From Nautilia sp. PV-1 (GTDB lineage: Bacteria > Campylobacterota > Campylobacteria > Campylobacterales > Nautiliaceae), in the NCBI RefSeq assembly GCF_004006315.1, contig NZ_CP026530.1:1478501-1542500 (forward strand): a DNA stretch of 64,000 nt, given 5' to 3'. Of this stretch, positions 63,501-64,000 are shown piece by piece. The notes under the pieces are model-generated. The model searched no databases. It was given only the letters and a program-made list of their open reading frames with translations, and was not told the origin of the DNA. Positions within the stretch are counted from its first letter, which is position 1; each line of letters opens with the position of its first letter. Made by a program: the position numbers and the translations under genes.

Positions 63501-64000
63501 ACTGCGTTTATATTAATATTTTTTGACAGTAATAACGCTCCGCTGTTAGAATAAATATTCCCGTATGAATTATATACTGAAGTTTCTCCTCCGTAATTAG
63601 ACACAACGCCGTTAAACACAACATCTCCTGAACCGTAATTGTTAATGTTTACGCTATGGTCCACACTCATTGAATGATATACCGGAATAAACGGAACAAC
63701 ATCTTCACTCGGCACATAAGACATTTGTAAATTAGGCTCGTTTGCATTATCGCTTTCAACATTAATATTATTTAATTCTAAATTTTTATTCGAATAGTTG
63801 TTAATGGTTACATCAGGATATACATTTTGAATGTAAATATCGCTTGTACCTGTTATTTGACCGTTGGAATTAAGTTCTATCAGTCCTTTATCGTGATTAA
63901 TTAAATCATTAACAACTATATTGTCTCCGTCAGTTTGTGCTGAAATATCTCCACCCTGAGCGGTAATAGTGCCGTCGGCAGCAATATTAAGAGCTTGTGA
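60584..64000 (-). CDS. Filamentous-haemagglutinin-like adhesin, C-terminal part (truncated by the window)
   Basis: The frame stays open to position 64000, so the true start is beyond the window; a Met at 63724 is internal. At least 1138 residues are seen. Repetitive Asn/Gly/Ser motifs (SNGNINLH, GDITFSTDGTFTQ) and long stretches of alternating polar and hydrophobic residues are typical of beta-helical haemagglutinin domains. There is no C-terminal barrel; the end is a short Lys/Asn tail, so it is probably secreted by a separate partner not in the window. It carries two near-identical 211-residue copies. It ends 152 bp before the autotransporter. Confidence 0.8.
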   Translation of the reverse strand, partial: SQALNIAADGTITAQGGDISAQTDGDNIVVNDLINHDKGLIELNSNGQITGTSDIYIQNVYPDVTINNYSNKNLELNNINVESDNANEPNLQMSYVPSEDVVPFIPVYHSMSVDHSVNINNYGSGDVVFNGVVSNYGGETSVYNSYGNIYSNSGALLLSKNININAVKGSIGSSENPVEIELQKSDSDNPSITTNSFYDTYLGLKLSELTDVPLNEDYVIDGLDLSNIKTEGDLFLTLNPGATYYKYYTYSTDPDTGEQISTENILQTAAESKYYIDNITANGNININAEKGVSLVLDGTMQSGVTDQTVNIYSDIDPYSEDARYIASSDDSTVYLKDIVQPGGAVNINLNDATFEGSGKVSYVNGNTHITVNNFTSKNVNLQEINTNSNPDNGLYINGVKQQSYSNIELNGMGYDSGSVVVNSNNGGEVQLNGNIDNQSGTTEINGNNGVYNLGTNLIDSKNIILTMLNDTPIGTQENPIYTNGVVKATTGNNIYLFAPTLLSIDSLTGKDLYLVSNGDIQGDDASSMNIAGDNVMLQAAGSIQSVLNEAIKISADVVAAVSSNGNINLHNSKDTVVGAVGTLSGLQASGDITFSTDGTFTQAKGSNIVSDNGNVALNSAGNMNIDYVQSPKEISLESQNGAITQDGDEDVDIVGDSLLAKAANGIGDDGVNEKYLDTDVNYIDAYNSAANNIDIRNDKSITASDIDGDGYALYNKNGDINILTDGAFTQQSATKISGQDVTINAKDDILLSDLQSKNAYITTLNGAISGDDASSMNIAGDNVMLQAAGSIQSVLNEAIKISADVVAAVSSNGNINLHNSKDTVVGAVGTLSGLQASGDITFSTDGTFTQAKGSNIVSDNGNVALNSAGNMNIDYVQSPKEISLESQNGAITQDGDEDVDIVGDSLLAKAANGIGDDGVNEKYLDTDVNYIDAYNSAANNIDIRNDKSITASDIDGDGYALYNKNGDINILTDGAFTQQSGSEILGANTYIDAKDDVLVSYIETKNAYITSEDGNIFPNEKLPYNIVASNDVLLTALNGIIGAPDTPLNVLSGGEVNVAALESKNLLSAYLISNLLPSDSFINLDLIVFNNRVISGTLIDMYNSTLFSVYHKLQNTTNPNADVKQKKENIINTEGKI
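61059..61691 (-). repeat. Internal 633-bp repeat of the adhesin, copy A
   Basis: Matches 61803-62435 at an offset of 744 bp, with four base differences by direct comparison; the encoded residues are the same. The 111-bp segment between the copies is not duplicated. Confidence 0.92.
61803..62435 (-). repeat. Internal 633-bp repeat of the adhesin, copy B
   Basis: Second copy of the 633-bp unit, encoding the more N-terminal of the two identical 211-residue segments. The high identity, compared with the degenerate repeats of the neighbouring autotransporter, suggests recent duplication or gene conversion. Confidence 0.92.

Noticed and set aside
60584-64000. CRISPR or phage tail-fibre reading of the repetitive 54-64 kb region
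   Set aside because: The repeats are long coding units in open frames with a signal peptide and a barrel; there is no spacer pattern and no phage gene nearby.

Overview
The window reads as a chromosomal segment of a sulfur-respiring member of the Campylobacterota (Epsilonproteobacteria), most likely a thermophilic Nautiliales relative (Caminibacter, Nautilia or Lebetimonas). This is inferred from very AT-rich, densely packed DNA, TTG starts on several core genes, a DUF3373-type outer-membrane protein, a polysulfide-reductase-like operon beside a sulfide:quinone oxidoreductase, and epsilonproteobacterial gene orders: ffh-rpsP-KH-rimM-trmD, rny-5FCL-lipoprotein-ftsY-radA, and minC-lpxC-tsaB-thrB-ylxR-infB-rbfA-rimP-ribD. 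No tRNA, rRNA, CRISPR array, IS element or phage gene was found.

Layout. 1-2.2 kb: groEL, with a terminator overlapping its stop codon, then rplS. 2.4-8.2 kb: a response regulator with PAS and EAL domains interrupts the usual trmD-rplS linkage, followed by the translation/SRP operon and an RluA-type pseudouridine synthase. 8.3-16.8 kb: a small exported protein behind a palindromic operator candidate, a DUF3373 outer-membrane protein, a three-subunit molybdenum reductase (psrABC-like), sqr and a small companion ORF; this is the energy-metabolism module. 17-22.5 kb: thioredoxin system, dapB, purF, a radical SAM protein and a methyltransferase. 22.5-30 kb: diguanylate cyclase, metallo-beta-lactamase-fold hydrolase, RNase Y, folate cycloligase, ftsY, radA and a DnaJ-domain protein. 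30-41 kb: a long leftward run from the M23 peptidase and minC through infB to ribD and ubiE. 41-53.7 kb: flhB, an APC permease, bioD, a hotdog thioesterase, a DEAD helicase, hisIE, an SPFH protein, ilvE, an aldehyde dehydrogenase, two small unknown genes, an lhgO-like oxidase and recO. 53.8-64 kb: a surface cluster, all leftward: a partial filamentous-haemagglutinin-like adhesin, an Asn-rich autotransporter of 1946 residues and a lipoprotein alpha/beta hydrolase.

The clearest signals that ordinary gene calling would miss are degenerate arrays of 7-bp units (31.56, 35.71, 35.95, 41.10, 41.26, 51.73 and 51.85 kb) and 8-bp units (46.41, 53.02 and 53.08 kb). They sit between genes and often run into start or stop codons. 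Two of the arrays are inverted copies bracketing ylxR so that its start and stop codons lie inside them. A dispersed 13-bp imperfect palindrome related to AGTGTCAGGCACC occurs four times between genes. Also notable are a near-identical 633-bp duplication inside the partial adhesin, in which all four base differences are silent, and inverted repeats upstream of sqr, the 8.4-kb exported protein, bioD and ilvE/ALDH.

No complete unknown defence or biosynthetic system is visible. The least explained protein-coding items are the 8375, 16798, 17384, 51225 and 51417 ORFs and the adhesin/hydrolase cluster. All functions come from reading motifs; no database search was run.
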